Assembly (NCBI GenBank): GCA_903879715.1 | Contig: CAIRMR010000173.1 | Location: forward strand, 1 to 64,000 | Direction: 5' to 3' | Length of the DNA: 64,000 bases | From: an uncultured Bacteroidales bacterium | GTDB lineage: Bacteria > Bacteroidota > Bacteroidia > Bacteroidales > UBA4417 | Part shown: positions 26,854-36,888 of the stretch, piece after piece | Layout: every line of letters begins with the position of its first letter | Numbering within the stretch: the first letter of the stretch is position 1 | Program-made: the position numbers and the translations under genes | The notes under the pieces: model-generated | Seen by the model: only the letters and a program-made list of their open reading frames with translations | The model's database searches: none | What the model was told of the DNA's origin: nothing

Positions 26854-28362
26854 ATGGATCTGATGACAATTTTATTGCTTATTATCATCCTTTTCCCCAT
26901 GTTGAATTATTGGATATTCGACGATGCCGGAGTTGGCGGATACAAAGCGTTGATCCCATTTTACAACTACTACACCTGGCTAAAAGTAATCGGGAAACCA
27001 TGGTGGTGGCTTCTGATTATGCTGGTTCCTTTCATCAACTTCTTTATGATTATGTTGATGCTGGTGCAAAATGCCTTGAGTTACAGCAAACACAACCTGG
27101 GAGAACAGGCCCTTGCAGTCCTTGTTCCCTTCGCATACCTTCCTTACCTGGGTCTTTCAGAAAAAGAACATTATGTTAAACCTGAAAACAGGGTCAGAGT
27201 AAAAAAATCGCAGCTGCGCGAATGGACTGATGCCATTATTTTTGCGGTAGTGGCGGCTTCAATTATCCGTATTTTTATGATTGAAGCCTATACCATTCCT
27301 ACATCATCCATGGAAAAGTCCTTGCTCGTAGGCGATTTCCTGTTTGTAAGCAAGATGAGTTATGGCCCTAAGCTTCCCAATACCCCACTGGCTTTCCCGT
27401 TTGTGCATCATACCATGCCATTGACCCAATTTACAAAATCTTACGTTGAATGGATAAAATGGCCGTATTATCGTTTCCCGGGCTTTACAACCATAAAACA
27501 TGGCGATGTTGTGGTATTTAATTATCCTGATGGTGATACTGTTGCGCTTAAACAGCAGAATCAGAGCTATTATTCATTGATACGGCAGGTTGGGCGCGAA
27601 CGTGTGTGGAATGATAAATTCAACTTTGGTGATATTGTTGCCAGGCCAGTTGACAAACGCGAAAATTATATTAAACGTTGTATTGGCTTACCTGGCGATA
27701 CAATTCAAATAATCGACGAAGTTGTTCATATTAATGGCAAAGCTCTTGATTTCCCTGAACTTTCTCAGTTTATGTACCAGGTAAAAACCGACGGTAATCC
27801 TATCAATAAACGTTTGATTGGCAAACTCGATATCACAGAGGATGTACAGCCAACTGAAACAGGTGACCAGGTTATTACTTTAACCAATGAATCGGCCGCT
27901 AAACTAAAGGAACTTCCTAATGTTCTGTCAGTTGCGAAAATCATACAACCAAAAGGATTCTGGCAACCGTATATCTTCCCGTTCGATTCAGCTTATGCCT
28001 GGAACGTGGATAATTTTGGTCCTTTGTATATTCCTAAGGCCGGAGCTACAGTTCAACTTACACTTGCGAACCTTCCTTTATATTCACGGATTATCAACGC
28101 GTATGAGCTGAATTCACTGGATGTTAAAGATGGGAAAATATTTATAAATGGAAAAGTTACAACATCCTATACCTTCAAACTCGATTACTACTGGATGATG
28201 GGCGATAACCGCCACAATTCAGCGGACAGCCGTTTCTGGGGTTTTGTACCGGTGGATCATATTGTTGGAAAAGCTGTATTTGTATGGCTCTCGCTGGATA
28301 ACAACAAGTCGCTGTTTGATGGGAAAATCAGGTGGAGTAAGTTGTTCAGAACTATAAAATAA
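26854..28362 (+). CDS. lepB: Signal peptidase I with N-terminal membrane domain
   Basis: The 502-residue protein starts with a membrane region (about 1-110) resembling DUF5684, with YKALIPFYNYYTWLK, then a further transmembrane segment (about 128-145) and the S26 catalytic domain. The nucleophile is Ser152 (PTSSM), the general base Lys274 (YIKRCIGLPGD) and box E is GDNRHNSADSRFWG from residue 450. It cleaves signal peptides on the outer face of the inner membrane. The long insertion between the Ser and Lys boxes and the membrane extension are usual in this phylum and explain the size, nearly twice that of many bacterial LepB proteins. Confidence 0.93.
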   Translation: MDLMTILLLIIILFPMLNYWIFDDAGVGGYKALIPFYNYYTWLKVIGKPWWWLLIMLVPFINFFMIMLMLVQNALSYSKHNLGEQALAVLVPFAYLPYLGLSEKEHYVKPENRVRVKKSQLREWTDAIIFAVVAASIIRIFMIEAYTIPTSSMEKSLLVGDFLFVSKMSYGPKLPNTPLAFPFVHHTMPLTQFTKSYVEWIKWPYYRFPGFTTIKHGDVVVFNYPDGDTVALKQQNQSYYSLIRQVGRERVWNDKFNFGDIVARPVDKRENYIKRCIGLPGDTIQIIDEVVHINGKALDFPELSQFMYQVKTDGNPINKRLIGKLDITEDVQPTETGDQVITLTNESAAKLKELPNVLSVAKIIQPKGFWQPYIFPFDSAYAWNVDNFGPLYIPKAGATVQLTLANLPLYSRIINAYELNSLDVKDGKIFINGKVTTSYTFKLDYYWMMGDNRHNSADSRFWGFVPVDHIVGKAVFVWLSLDNNKSLFDGKIRWSKLFRTIK

Positions 28363-28447
28363 CAAGCTTATTTCCACAGATGCTTCGCCGAAAACATTTC
28401 ATGAGTAGCGACTTGTTTTAATAATAACAGGAGCTTTCTATAATTTA

Positions 28448-28488
28448 AACAGATCTTTTTCGTTAGCAGAAAAAGGTCTGTTTTTTTT
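28448..28488 (+). terminator. Terminator after lepB
   Basis: The 14-bp stem AACAGATCTTTTTC / GAAAAAGGTCTGTT has one mismatch, a 7-base loop and a T-run of six more bases. It lies about 85 bp after the lepB stop. Confidence 0.85.
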
Positions 28489-28526
28489 GATAGAAAATGG
28501 CTATCAATACATTACTAAAAATTTCA

Positions 28527-28534
28527 TAATTTTG
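28527..28534 (+). promoter_or_regulatory. -7 promoter box of ftsK
   Basis: TAATTTTG matches the -7 consensus; the -33 position is not convincing. The leader would be about 70 bases. Confidence 0.35.
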
Positions 28535-28609
28535 CGGTAGTGTGTTCTCTGAAAACATAAACTATCAGCTAACGCAAAACCACTTATCGATTATACCTTA
28601 TCTGAAATA

Positions 28610-31240
28610 ATGCCCCGATACACCTCAAATTCACTTCCCAAAAACACGCTTCAGGATGAGCCGTCAACCGCCACACCTGAGCCAAAGGATAAGAAAAAAG
28701 CCAGGCCGTCGAAAACGAAGCAGGAAGAAAATCTGAATCCGCAGACTTCGCGAATAGAAAAACTATCGCAGGTTGTGGGTATTTTTTCGTTACTGACTGC
28801 TTTTTTTCTTTTTATTGCTATAATTTCCTTTTTAATCAATTGGTTTACAGGTTTTTCGGATGATGATATTTCAAAAATAGGTACACGTATATTCACCGAT
28901 AATAAATTGGAAGCCAATAACCTGGGAGGCCGATTGGGAGCTGCAGCATCGAATTTGCTGGTTAAACAAGGTTTCGGAATCGGAACTCTTTTTATCCCCA
29001 TTTGGTTGTTTGTACTAGGAGTGCGGCTATCGTTAAAGCATAAAATTATAGCCTTGGGTTCCAGCCTTGGATTTATACTTCTCTCCATGGCATGGCTATC
29101 GGTTACATTGGGATTCCTATTCCGTGATTCAGCGCTTTCAATACTGGGAGGAATATCGGGCTATGAATCTTCGCTTTACCTCGAAGGCCTGATGGGAAAA
29201 TTCGGGTTGATGCTACTGCTGATATTTATTTTTGTCGCATTTTTAGTCATTGTTTTTAATTTCTCCCTTCACCAGGTTAAACACTGGATCGAAAATCGCA
29301 AAAAAGAATCCGCGGAAGGATTGGATGAAGATCTTAGTAATCAGAATCCTGAATTTACCGTTAATGCGCGAAATGCCCAGGATATTCCGGTTGACAAATA
29401 CAATACGGTTGAATTTGCCGTTAATGATTTCGATAAAGCCGTTGATCTTAATAAACAAACAGTCCAGCAACAAAAAGCTAATGGCAATGAGCCGGCTACC
29501 AATACCCAATTTGAGCCTGTATCCTTCCCTAAAACAAAACCACAAGCCAATACACAAGTTGAGTTTACTATAGAAACGCCTGAAATACCAGCTGCGGTTT
29601 CAGATAATGATTTTACAATTATTGCTCCGGTATCCCAGCCTGTTAAGCCACCATTTGTGACTGCTAATGACAAGCAGGCAGATTCTGATGTTGAGCATCA
29701 TACAATGGATACGGCGTATGATCCACATCTTGACCTGGCTACATTCAAGCTGCCGGGAATCGATTTACTGGATGAATATGGTGTAGGCACAATCAGTGTA
29801 ACAAAGGATGAACTTGAAGCCAATAAAAACCGCATTGTTTCAACGCTTGGAAACTATGGTATTCAAATTGACAAGATCAAGGCCACAATAGGACCGACGG
29901 TTACACTTTACGAAATAATTCCGGCACCAGGAGTTCGTATCTCGAAAATCAAAAACCTAGAAGACGATATTGCCCTGAGTCTTTCGGCATTGGGGATACG
30001 AATTATTGCCCCTATTCCCGGAAAAGGAACTATTGGGATTGAAGTTCCTAACCAGAATCCTGCAATAGTTGGAATGAAATCCCTGATAGCTTCGGAGAAG
30101 TTTAAAAGTAATCATTATGATCTTCCTTTTGCCATTGGAAAGACCATTCAAAATGAAGAATTCATTGCTGACCTTACCAAAATGCCGCATATCCTGATGG
30201 CCGGCGCTACCGGACAAGGGAAATCAGTTGGTCTGAATGCCATTATCACTTCGCTTTTATACAAAAAACATCCTTCGGAACTTAAATTTGTGATGGTTGA
30301 CCCTAAAAAAGTTGAACTGACCTTGTTTTCGAAAATTGAACGTCATTACCTTGCCAAGCTACCCGATTCAGAAGAAGCTATTATAACTGATACACGCAAA
30401 GTTGTAAGAACACTTAATTCGCTCAATATTGAGATGGATAACCGTTACGACCTGCTGAAAGACGCACAGGTCCGTAATATTAAGGAGTACAACACCAAGT
30501 TTATTGCCCGGAAGTTGAATCCGCTTAACGGCCATCGGTTTATGCCGTATATTGTTTTGGTCATTGATGAGTTTGCCGACTTAATTCTTACTGCGGGTAA
30601 AGAGGTTGAACATCCGATAACCAGACTTGCTCAGCTTGCCCGTGCTATTGGCATCCACCTGGTTATTGCTACTCAGCGTCCGAGTGTTAACATTATTACC
30701 GGTACAATTAAAGCCAACTTTCCTGCCCGTATTGCTTTCAGGGTTATTTCCAAAATCGACTCACGTACCATCCTTGATACCGGTGGCGCTGATCAGCTCA
30801 TCGGACGTGGTGACCTGTTAATGTCGCAGGGTGGAGATATGATACGTTTGCAATGTGCTTTTATTGATTTGCATGAAGTGGAACGCGTTACTGAGTTTAT
30901 TGGCTCCCAGCGCGGCTATCCTACAGCTTATGCTTTACCTGAATTTAATGAAGAAGAGTCAGAAATCCAGCAGGAAATGGATCCCGGCGAACGTGATGAG
31001 CTCTTTGAAGATGCTGCTTACCTTATAGTTTCAACACAACAAGGCTCAACTTCACTCTTGCAGCGAAAACTCAAATTAGGATACAATCGTGCAGGTCGTA
31101 TTATCGACCAGCTTGAGTCAGCCGGTATTGTCGGACCGTTCGAAGGAAGTAAAGCCCGCGAAGTAAAAGTTGCGACAGAGTTTGCTTTGGAACAGTTTTT
31201 GAAAGACCTGAATAGTAATAGAAAGACAGAAGAATACTAA
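28610..31240 (+). CDS. ftsK: DNA translocase FtsK/SpoIIIE
   Basis: An 876-residue protein with four N-terminal transmembrane segments (between about 50 and 210), an acidic, Gln-rich linker (about 225-365), and the alpha/beta motor domain with Walker A GATGQGKS (about 531-538) and Walker B VLVIDEFADL (about 645-654). The C-terminal winged-helix gamma domain (about 795-865) carries QGSTSLLQRKLKLGYNRAG and would read KOPS-like polarity sequences. It anchors at the septum and pumps chromosome ends during division. lolA follows 19 bp later, a pairing typical of Bacteroidota. Confidence 0.96.
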   Translation: MPRYTSNSLPKNTLQDEPSTATPEPKDKKKARPSKTKQEENLNPQTSRIEKLSQVVGIFSLLTAFFLFIAIISFLINWFTGFSDDDISKIGTRIFTDNKLEANNLGGRLGAAASNLLVKQGFGIGTLFIPIWLFVLGVRLSLKHKIIALGSSLGFILLSMAWLSVTLGFLFRDSALSILGGISGYESSLYLEGLMGKFGLMLLLIFIFVAFLVIVFNFSLHQVKHWIENRKKESAEGLDEDLSNQNPEFTVNARNAQDIPVDKYNTVEFAVNDFDKAVDLNKQTVQQQKANGNEPATNTQFEPVSFPKTKPQANTQVEFTIETPEIPAAVSDNDFTIIAPVSQPVKPPFVTANDKQADSDVEHHTMDTAYDPHLDLATFKLPGIDLLDEYGVGTISVTKDELEANKNRIVSTLGNYGIQIDKIKATIGPTVTLYEIIPAPGVRISKIKNLEDDIALSLSALGIRIIAPIPGKGTIGIEVPNQNPAIVGMKSLIASEKFKSNHYDLPFAIGKTIQNEEFIADLTKMPHILMAGATGQGKSVGLNAIITSLLYKKHPSELKFVMVDPKKVELTLFSKIERHYLAKLPDSEEAIITDTRKVVRTLNSLNIEMDNRYDLLKDAQVRNIKEYNTKFIARKLNPLNGHRFMPYIVLVIDEFADLILTAGKEVEHPITRLAQLARAIGIHLVIATQRPSVNIITGTIKANFPARIAFRVISKIDSRTILDTGGADQLIGRGDLLMSQGGDMIRLQCAFIDLHEVERVTEFIGSQRGYPTAYALPEFNEEESEIQQEMDPGERDELFEDAAYLIVSTQQGSTSLLQRKLKLGYNRAGRIIDQLESAGIVGPFEGSKAREVKVATEFALEQFLKDLNSNRKTEEY

Positions 31241-31259
31241 AATTAATAATTGACTAAAA

Positions 31260-31889
31260 ATGAAAAAACTATTGATGATTGCCTCACTGCTTGTATTTAC
31301 CATTTCCGGCTTTGCTCAGAATGACAAAAAAGCTACTGCCATACTCGATGAAGTAACTGCTAAAACAAAGTTATACAAGACGATAAAAATTGAATTTACC
31401 TATGCCATGGATAATGCCAAAGAAAAAATTCATGACAAATTTAAAGGAACATTACTTTCAAAAGGCGAGAAATACAAACTTACAGCAGCCGGGCAGGATG
31501 TGATCAGTGATGGTAAAACTATGTGGACTTACCTTAAAGAAGCTAAAGAAGTTCAGATTAACAACGCAGGTGAAGATGATGAATCATTTACCCCGACAAA
31601 ATTATTGAGTGGTTACAATAAAGACTATAAATCAAAATTCATAGCGGAAAAAGGCAATGATCAGATCATTGAACTTTACCCGCTCAAGAAAGGAAAAACA
31701 TTTACCAAAGTTCAGTTGACCATTGACAAGAACAAGAAACAGATCAGCAAATTTGTGATTTACGACCGCAGCGGCAGTACCTTTTCTTATATAGTTGATA
31801 AATTTGTTGCTGACCAGTCTATTGCTGATAATGTGTTTTCATTTAACAAAGCCGAACATCCGGGTGTGGAAATTAATGATATGAGGTAG
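31260..31889 (+). CDS. lolA: LolA-like outer-membrane lipoprotein carrier protein
   Basis: A 209-residue periplasmic protein with signal peptide (ends GFAQN), followed by the LolA fold: alternating strands and the helix-containing DAVTAKTKLYKTIKIEF-like opening (about 27-45), GTLLSKGEKYKL and SDGKTMWTYLKE. It shuttles lipoproteins from the inner to the outer membrane. It sits 19 bp after ftsK, so it is probably co-transcribed. LolCDE genes are not in the window. Confidence 0.88.
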   Translation: MKKLLMIASLLVFTISGFAQNDKKATAILDEVTAKTKLYKTIKIEFTYAMDNAKEKIHDKFKGTLLSKGEKYKLTAAGQDVISDGKTMWTYLKEAKEVQINNAGEDDESFTPTKLLSGYNKDYKSKFIAEKGNDQIIELYPLKKGKTFTKVQLTIDKNKKQISKFVIYDRSGSTFSYIVDKFVADQSIADNVFSFNKAEHPGVEINDMR

Positions 31890-31917
31890 ATTAAATGACA
31901 GAAGGTTTTAGGGATCA

Positions 31918-31973
31918 GGTGTTGGGTGTTAGGTATTAAATTCACAAATCACAATTCACAAATCTCAAATCAC
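31918..31973. repeat. Heptad-phased repeat (GGTGTTG + AAATCAC type)
   Basis: Eight 7-mers run without a gap: GGTGTTG, GGTGTTA, GGTATTA, then AATTCAC, AAATCAC, AATTCAC, AAATCTC, AAATCAC. It fills the spacer between the convergent lolA and HEAT-like genes. The two halves are only weakly complementary (GGTGTT against AATCACC). Confidence 0.87.
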
Positions 31974-31975
31974 CC

Positions 31976-32536
31976 CTACCCTTTCTTCCCCAGTTTCCGT
32001 GCCATTATATCCTTATCAATCTGGAGCATTAATTTGGTTCCAATACTCTTGAAACCAGGTGTTCCATCCGCCATCTGAAATTCAATAGTATCATATAATT
32101 CCTTGAGAATATCGGGTTCGGTTACTGAAAGTCGGTATAATATCTGGATGCAATACATTTTAACTGCTACACTTTCGGTTGTCGAAACAATCCACTCGAA
32201 TGCCATATTCATAAGTTCGCCTTCAGTACCCACAGGAAAAGGTGAACGGGCAATCATTCGTAAAGCATGGCGCTTCAGGCCATCGTGATTAAATTCGGGA
32301 AGTTTCGCGATCAGTTGAGGGAGAAAGGGCTCTACCCAGGCGGGTTTATCTTCCGAAGCTGTATCAATAATCCAGGCAGCGCGCCGTGAAACCGGCTCTT
32401 CGATGGCAAGATATATTTTCCATAGTTCACTTACCAATTCAGGGCGTTTAAGTACAATATCAGCCACAAAGTCAGTGTAAGAACGGGAATTACCCTTCAG
32501 TAATAATTCGCGAAAGTTGAATTGTTCAATTGCCAT
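31976..32536 (-). CDS. Hypothetical HEAT/ARM-repeat-like protein
   Basis: The ATG at 32536 is chosen over a TTG at 32551. The 186-residue product is all helical, with paired-helix segments such as VSRRAAWIIDTAS and LKRHALRMIARSPFP reminiscent of HEAT or ARM repeats. No signal peptide or catalytic motif is visible. Such folds usually mediate protein-protein contacts, but no partner is suggested by the neighbours. It converges with lolA and diverges from the sulfatase-family gene. Confidence 0.55.
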   Translation of the reverse strand: MAIEQFNFRELLLKGNSRSYTDFVADIVLKRPELVSELWKIYLAIEEPVSRRAAWIIDTASEDKPAWVEPFLPQLIAKLPEFNHDGLKRHALRMIARSPFPVGTEGELMNMAFEWIVSTTESVAVKMYCIQILYRLSVTEPDILKELYDTIEFQMADGTPGFKSIGTKLMLQIDKDIMARKLGKKG

Positions 32537-32670
32537 TTTAACTTGTTGCAAGAAAAAATATTTGTTTTAATACGAAACAGAGTTAGTCAAGTTATCATAA
32601 ATAACTTTAATTCTAAAGCTAGTCACGATTTTTTCATCAATTTTGCAGACTGCTCATCCATTTCGATACT

Positions 32671-34506
32671 ATGAAGAAACGAATTTCCGTATTTTTACTT
32701 TACCTTGTATCCTGGTACCTGCTTTTTGTGATGGCACGAATTGCTTTTCTTTTATATTATTTTGGAAAGGCAACACAACTATCTGCATTAGAAGTACTTA
32801 ATACCTTTATTTATGGATTCAAGCTGGATATTGCAATAGCCGCATATATAGCTATCTTACCAGCAATAGTACTAACGGTTACTTCATATTTCCAGGGCCA
32901 ATTTATAAAATACTTTTATAACATATACAGTGCCATTGTAATACTTGTCTGCTCTACAATTATTATCGGAGACCTATACATGTATGGGCATTGGGGATTC
33001 CGGATTGATGCCACTCCCCTCTTCTATATGACCAACCCGAAAGCAATGATTGCCAGCGTCAGTACTTTTACTGTTATCGGAGGCATACTGGCAGTTTTAA
33101 TGATGAGTGGATTACTGTATTTCATTTATTACAAAGTATTCGATAACAAGCTTGAATCGTTGCAAAAAAACAATAAGGATGTTTTTGTATTGTTACCGGC
33201 TACGATTTTGCTTGTTATAGTCTTACGCGGAGGTATCGGCATCGGAAGCCTGTCAACAAGTTCAGCGTATTTCTCACAAAAGCAGTATGCCAATCATTCC
33301 GCTATCAATCCGATCTGGAATCTGGGGTTTTCGCTTAGTGAATCGAATGATCTTCAACACAAGTATTTGTATTACAGCGAAAAAGAAGTTACTAATAAAC
33401 TTGCCCCGCTTAAATCCGGGAATGGAACAACAATCAACCTGTTACGAAATAATCGTCCAAATATAATTCTTATTATCACTGAAAGCCTTACGGCAAAAGC
33501 TCTGGTGGCAACCGGCGGACGACCAGGCATTATGCCAGAACTAAACAAACTGGTAAAAGAAGGTGTATTGTTTGATCAAATGTATGCCACTTCCGATCGT
33601 ACCGACAAAGGATTGGCAGCAGTAATAGCCGGTTACCCTTCGCTCCCTGGTTCCAGTCCTTTGAAATACCAGAAACTAACTGAGAAACTGGCTTTCATTC
33701 CCCAAAAACTGAAAGCAGCAAGCTATAAAAATGAATTTTATTATGGAGGCACGTTGCAGTTTGCCAACTATTTAGCATTCCTGGTGCAAGCTGGATATGA
33801 TAAAATGGTTTCGGACAAGGACTTTCCACCTGCTGATCTGAAATCAAAATGGGGCGCATTTGATCATGTTGTTTTAAACAAATGCCTGGAAGATACACCT
33901 GATAGTGATACAAAGTTCTTCAAAACGATTCTTACTTTAACCAGCCATGAACCTTTCGATACACCTGTAGCTACCGTTATTGAAGGAAATGATGATGACT
34001 CAAAATACCTTAATTCACTGCATTATACTGACGCATCCATAGGAGATTTCATTAAAAAAGCAAAAACCCGTAAATGGTGGGATAATACACTGATTATCAT
34101 CATTGCGGATCACGGAAGTACGCGACCTGGCAACTCAGAAATGTGGGAAAAATCCAAATATCATATTCCTATGATCTGGCTGGGCGGGGCATTGAATTTA
34201 CATGATACGGTTATCAGTAACATGGCTTCACAAACTGACCTTGCGGCTACATTAATGTCGCAGCTTCAACTAAATTCGGATGATTTTAAGTTCAGCAAAA
34301 ACATACTCTCGTCCAACTACATACCGTATTCCTTTTTCACTTTTACAGGCGGATTCGGATTTCAAAAACCAGATGATTTACTCATATATAATACAGTTAC
34401 TGATGCCTATTCCAAATCAGCTCAGAAAGCTGACAGCATCAATGAAAAACAGGGAAAGGCATATCTGCAATCTATTTTTATGGACTTTTACAATAAAAAT
34501 AAATAG
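32671..34506 (+). CDS. LtaS/MdoB-like membrane sulfatase-superfamily protein
   Basis: The 611-residue protein has five N-terminal transmembrane segments (about 5-195) and an extracytoplasmic sulfatase-fold domain (about 260-560). Metal-binding residues appear in IIITESL (Glu271), the catalytic threonine in DRTDKG (Thr311), and further ligands in IIIIADHGSTRP. This is the layout of LtaS-type phosphoglycerol transferases and related phosphoethanolamine transferases. It probably transfers a phospho-alcohol group to a surface glycan or lipid on the periplasmic side. A teichoic acid role is unlikely in a Gram-negative cell; the acceptor is unknown. Confidence 0.85.
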   Translation: MKKRISVFLLYLVSWYLLFVMARIAFLLYYFGKATQLSALEVLNTFIYGFKLDIAIAAYIAILPAIVLTVTSYFQGQFIKYFYNIYSAIVILVCSTIIIGDLYMYGHWGFRIDATPLFYMTNPKAMIASVSTFTVIGGILAVLMMSGLLYFIYYKVFDNKLESLQKNNKDVFVLLPATILLVIVLRGGIGIGSLSTSSAYFSQKQYANHSAINPIWNLGFSLSESNDLQHKYLYYSEKEVTNKLAPLKSGNGTTINLLRNNRPNIILIITESLTAKALVATGGRPGIMPELNKLVKEGVLFDQMYATSDRTDKGLAAVIAGYPSLPGSSPLKYQKLTEKLAFIPQKLKAASYKNEFYYGGTLQFANYLAFLVQAGYDKMVSDKDFPPADLKSKWGAFDHVVLNKCLEDTPDSDTKFFKTILTLTSHEPFDTPVATVIEGNDDDSKYLNSLHYTDASIGDFIKKAKTRKWWDNTLIIIIADHGSTRPGNSEMWEKSKYHIPMIWLGGALNLHDTVISNMASQTDLAATLMSQLQLNSDDFKFSKNILSSNYIPYSFFTFTGGFGFQKPDDLLIYNTVTDAYSKSAQKADSINEKQGKAYLQSIFMDFYNKNK

Positions 34507-34535
34507 AATATTATCTCATAATAATAAACACAAAA

Positions 34536-34575
34536 AAACCTGCTATATGAGAAAATACCTCATTCCAGCAGGTTT
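34536..34575. terminator. Bidirectional terminator between convergent genes
   Basis: AAACCTGCT (34536-34544) pairs with AGCAGGTTT (34567-34575), with an inner stem ATGAG/CTCAT. A-run upstream and T-rich sequence downstream suit both directions, between the LtaS-like gene and the glycosyltransferase gene. Confidence 0.8.
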
Positions 34576-34606
34576 GAATTTTTAATAATACGTACGTCCG
34601 TTCGTC

Positions 34607-36616
34607 TTATTTAGTAATTGGCACTTTTACCTTGCGTCCATATTTTTCGTATTCTATCTTTACAATTGTAGCAGGTTCATTATCATCGTCACCGATCTGG
34701 GATACTTTGCTGAATATCTGGGGATACTTTTCCTGGATAAATGCCATATAACGCTCCACGGTATTGATAATCATTCCATCTTTCTGAGTGGAATTACGTC
34801 GCAGGTTTGCTGTCAGAATATGTGTAACACCAGCATTTTGCAGCTGGCTGAGCAAGGAGTCGGGATAATACAGTTTTACCAGTTTGCCTTGATCTAACAA
34901 GGGTTTTAACGCACCTGCAGACGAAATATAGTTGAACCCGGCCAAATTAACCTCTTTATAGAAACTATTCCTGTCACCGGCTTCTATCTTATCAGCAAAG
35001 AAGACGGTGTCTCCCACAAAAAGCATGGCCACCATGTTTTCTTTCAACATAGCAAACAATTGAGGATTGAGCTGTTTACCACTGAAATCCGCATAGTTAA
35101 AGAGCATATATGCTGAGTCATTTTTCGTCCAGTTATTTACGAAAACATCGGTACTGTATGCTGGCAACTGCATGATTCCATAAAAGTTGCGGCCTTTCCC
35201 GTAAACAAATGAAATCGAAGGTTTACGACAAGCTACAATGGCATCTTTGGGCAGGTTCGTAGCTGCCCATTCACTTGCTTTCAGGTAGTTTTTCCAGTCG
35301 GGAGAAAGGCCACCATATTTGCCGCTGATCTTTTGATTTTCTTTTACAGCTTTTGCAGTCACAGCTATGCTTTGAAAGAAGATTAGCACCGCCAGTATGG
35401 GAACCGCAACTTGGAGCAATTTGTATTCTTTTATACTTGAAAGGTAATAAATGAAAGAGAAGATCACTAAAAGTAAGAACGGAATTGCCGGAATTATAAG
35501 TCGGTTCTGGTCCCATTTGGTCTGTAAAATCAGGAAGGAAATCAACAAGAATGCGCCGGCCAGCAATCCGGTAAAGAAAAGGTATTTGTTCTTTTTAAAA
35601 GTAATAACCAAAGAACCTATTGAAAGCAAGTAAATCAATATCGTCACCGTTGAACTGACACTCATAGCTGTAGTAACTTTCCGCAATCCTAACATAGATA
35701 CAAAATGCTTAGAAAGATACAGTTTGGAGTTATCAAGTAACCTGGTAACAAATCCCGCAAAATCTTCTTTGCCTGCCTGTGGATTATAATAGTCTTTATT
35801 CATCAAACTGGAACCCTGTGATGAAAACTGTAAACCGCCATCACTCCACAACATGTATTTGATACCCTGAAATGCAATCATTACAATTCCAAAAGCAGCA
35901 ATTGAATATAAAATGTTTTTCCATTGCCCGCGAAGTAAAAAATAACCCAACACTGCTATAACAGCTGAATATCCTGCATTTTTTGTCAAAGCAAGTGCAA
36001 GCAGACTTATTGCCAGTATTAAATGTCGTTGCATATCTTGCTTAAATGAAACTTCCTTTTCTTTATCAATAAAACCGCTAAAGAAAACCAACACCAAAAC
36101 AATTTGCATGAAAAGGTAAAAAGCCTCGTTGTAGGTCTGGCTTGCATAGTAAAGAATGAAAGAATTTACACTCAGTACCAGTAAGGTGATTACAAGCAAA
36201 GAAGAAGGTATCCTTGACCGGAAGGCTATAAAAAACAGGTAAATAAATCCCATAACAAAAATCAGGGATAAGACTTTTAGCGGAACCAGGCTGATACCAA
36301 ATATTGCTACAAATATGGATAGCACCATCGGATATAAAGGCCCCTGGAAAGCCGGGTATTTAAAGGAATGAATAAAATCAGAAGCCCTGATGATATAAAA
36401 TGAATCATCCCCTGATAAACTGACACGCGAATCAAAAAGCATCAGGCTGAAAAGAAACGTTATTCCTAAAATAACCCAGATAAGCCAACTTAGTCGTTTA
36501 TCAAAATAGGCATTCATCACCGTCAGTAAATCTTTGGATTCCGGAGATGGATTTGTTCTTTTTGCAGTCGGAGTAACAACTCCTGGATTTTTCTGATTCA
36601 CTATATCTTTTGCCAT
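34607..36616 (-). CDS. Integral membrane glycosyltransferase, PMT/ArnT-like (GT-C fold)
   Basis: A 669-residue protein with about ten to twelve hydrophobic segments between residues 35 and 430 and a C-terminal extracytoplasmic domain (about 440-669). The first loop has DSRVSLSGDDSFYIIRA, whose acidic pair fits the catalytic loop of GT-C enzymes using polyprenyl-phosphate sugars, and AFQGPLYPMVLS is typical of PMT_2-like proteins. It would transfer a sugar from an undecaprenyl-phosphate donor on the periplasmic face. Acceptor unknown. The DPM-like fusion protein divergently encoded at 36889 could supply such a donor. Confidence 0.75.
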   Translation of the reverse strand: MAKDIVNQKNPGVVTPTAKRTNPSPESKDLLTVMNAYFDKRLSWLIWVILGITFLFSLMLFDSRVSLSGDDSFYIIRASDFIHSFKYPAFQGPLYPMVLSIFVAIFGISLVPLKVLSLIFVMGFIYLFFIAFRSRIPSSLLVITLLVLSVNSFILYYASQTYNEAFYLFMQIVLVLVFFSGFIDKEKEVSFKQDMQRHLILAISLLALALTKNAGYSAVIAVLGYFLLRGQWKNILYSIAAFGIVMIAFQGIKYMLWSDGGLQFSSQGSSLMNKDYYNPQAGKEDFAGFVTRLLDNSKLYLSKHFVSMLGLRKVTTAMSVSSTVTILIYLLSIGSLVITFKKNKYLFFTGLLAGAFLLISFLILQTKWDQNRLIIPAIPFLLLVIFSFIYYLSSIKEYKLLQVAVPILAVLIFFQSIAVTAKAVKENQKISGKYGGLSPDWKNYLKASEWAATNLPKDAIVACRKPSISFVYGKGRNFYGIMQLPAYSTDVFVNNWTKNDSAYMLFNYADFSGKQLNPQLFAMLKENMVAMLFVGDTVFFADKIEAGDRNSFYKEVNLAGFNYISSAGALKPLLDQGKLVKLYYPDSLLSQLQNAGVTHILTANLRRNSTQKDGMIINTVERYMAFIQEKYPQIFSKVSQIGDDDNEPATIVKIEYEKYGRKVKVPITK

Positions 36617-36851
36617 TATATAAATTTAATTTATTGATCATGCTACTATCGTGCAAATATCAGTTTTTTTTATGAAAGTAAAATACCGCTACAACAAAAC
36701 GATAACATATAAGATTCAATTAACATATTCATCCTTCACTGCCGCAATTGTATGCCGGAAACAATTTTCGATTGATTTCAGATTTCAATATATAAATTAC
36801 ATAAATATGCTGGTGGCTAAATATGTGATGGCATAAGTGCATTATCTTTTG

Positions 36852-36859
36852 TAGATTTG
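36852..36859 (+). promoter_or_regulatory. -7 promoter box of the fusion gene
   Basis: TAGATTTG matches TAnnTTTG; no clear -33 box is present. The leader would be about 25 bases to the ATG at 36889. Confidence 0.3.
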
Positions 36860-36888
36860 CTAAAATATTGCATTTTAATCTCATTTTT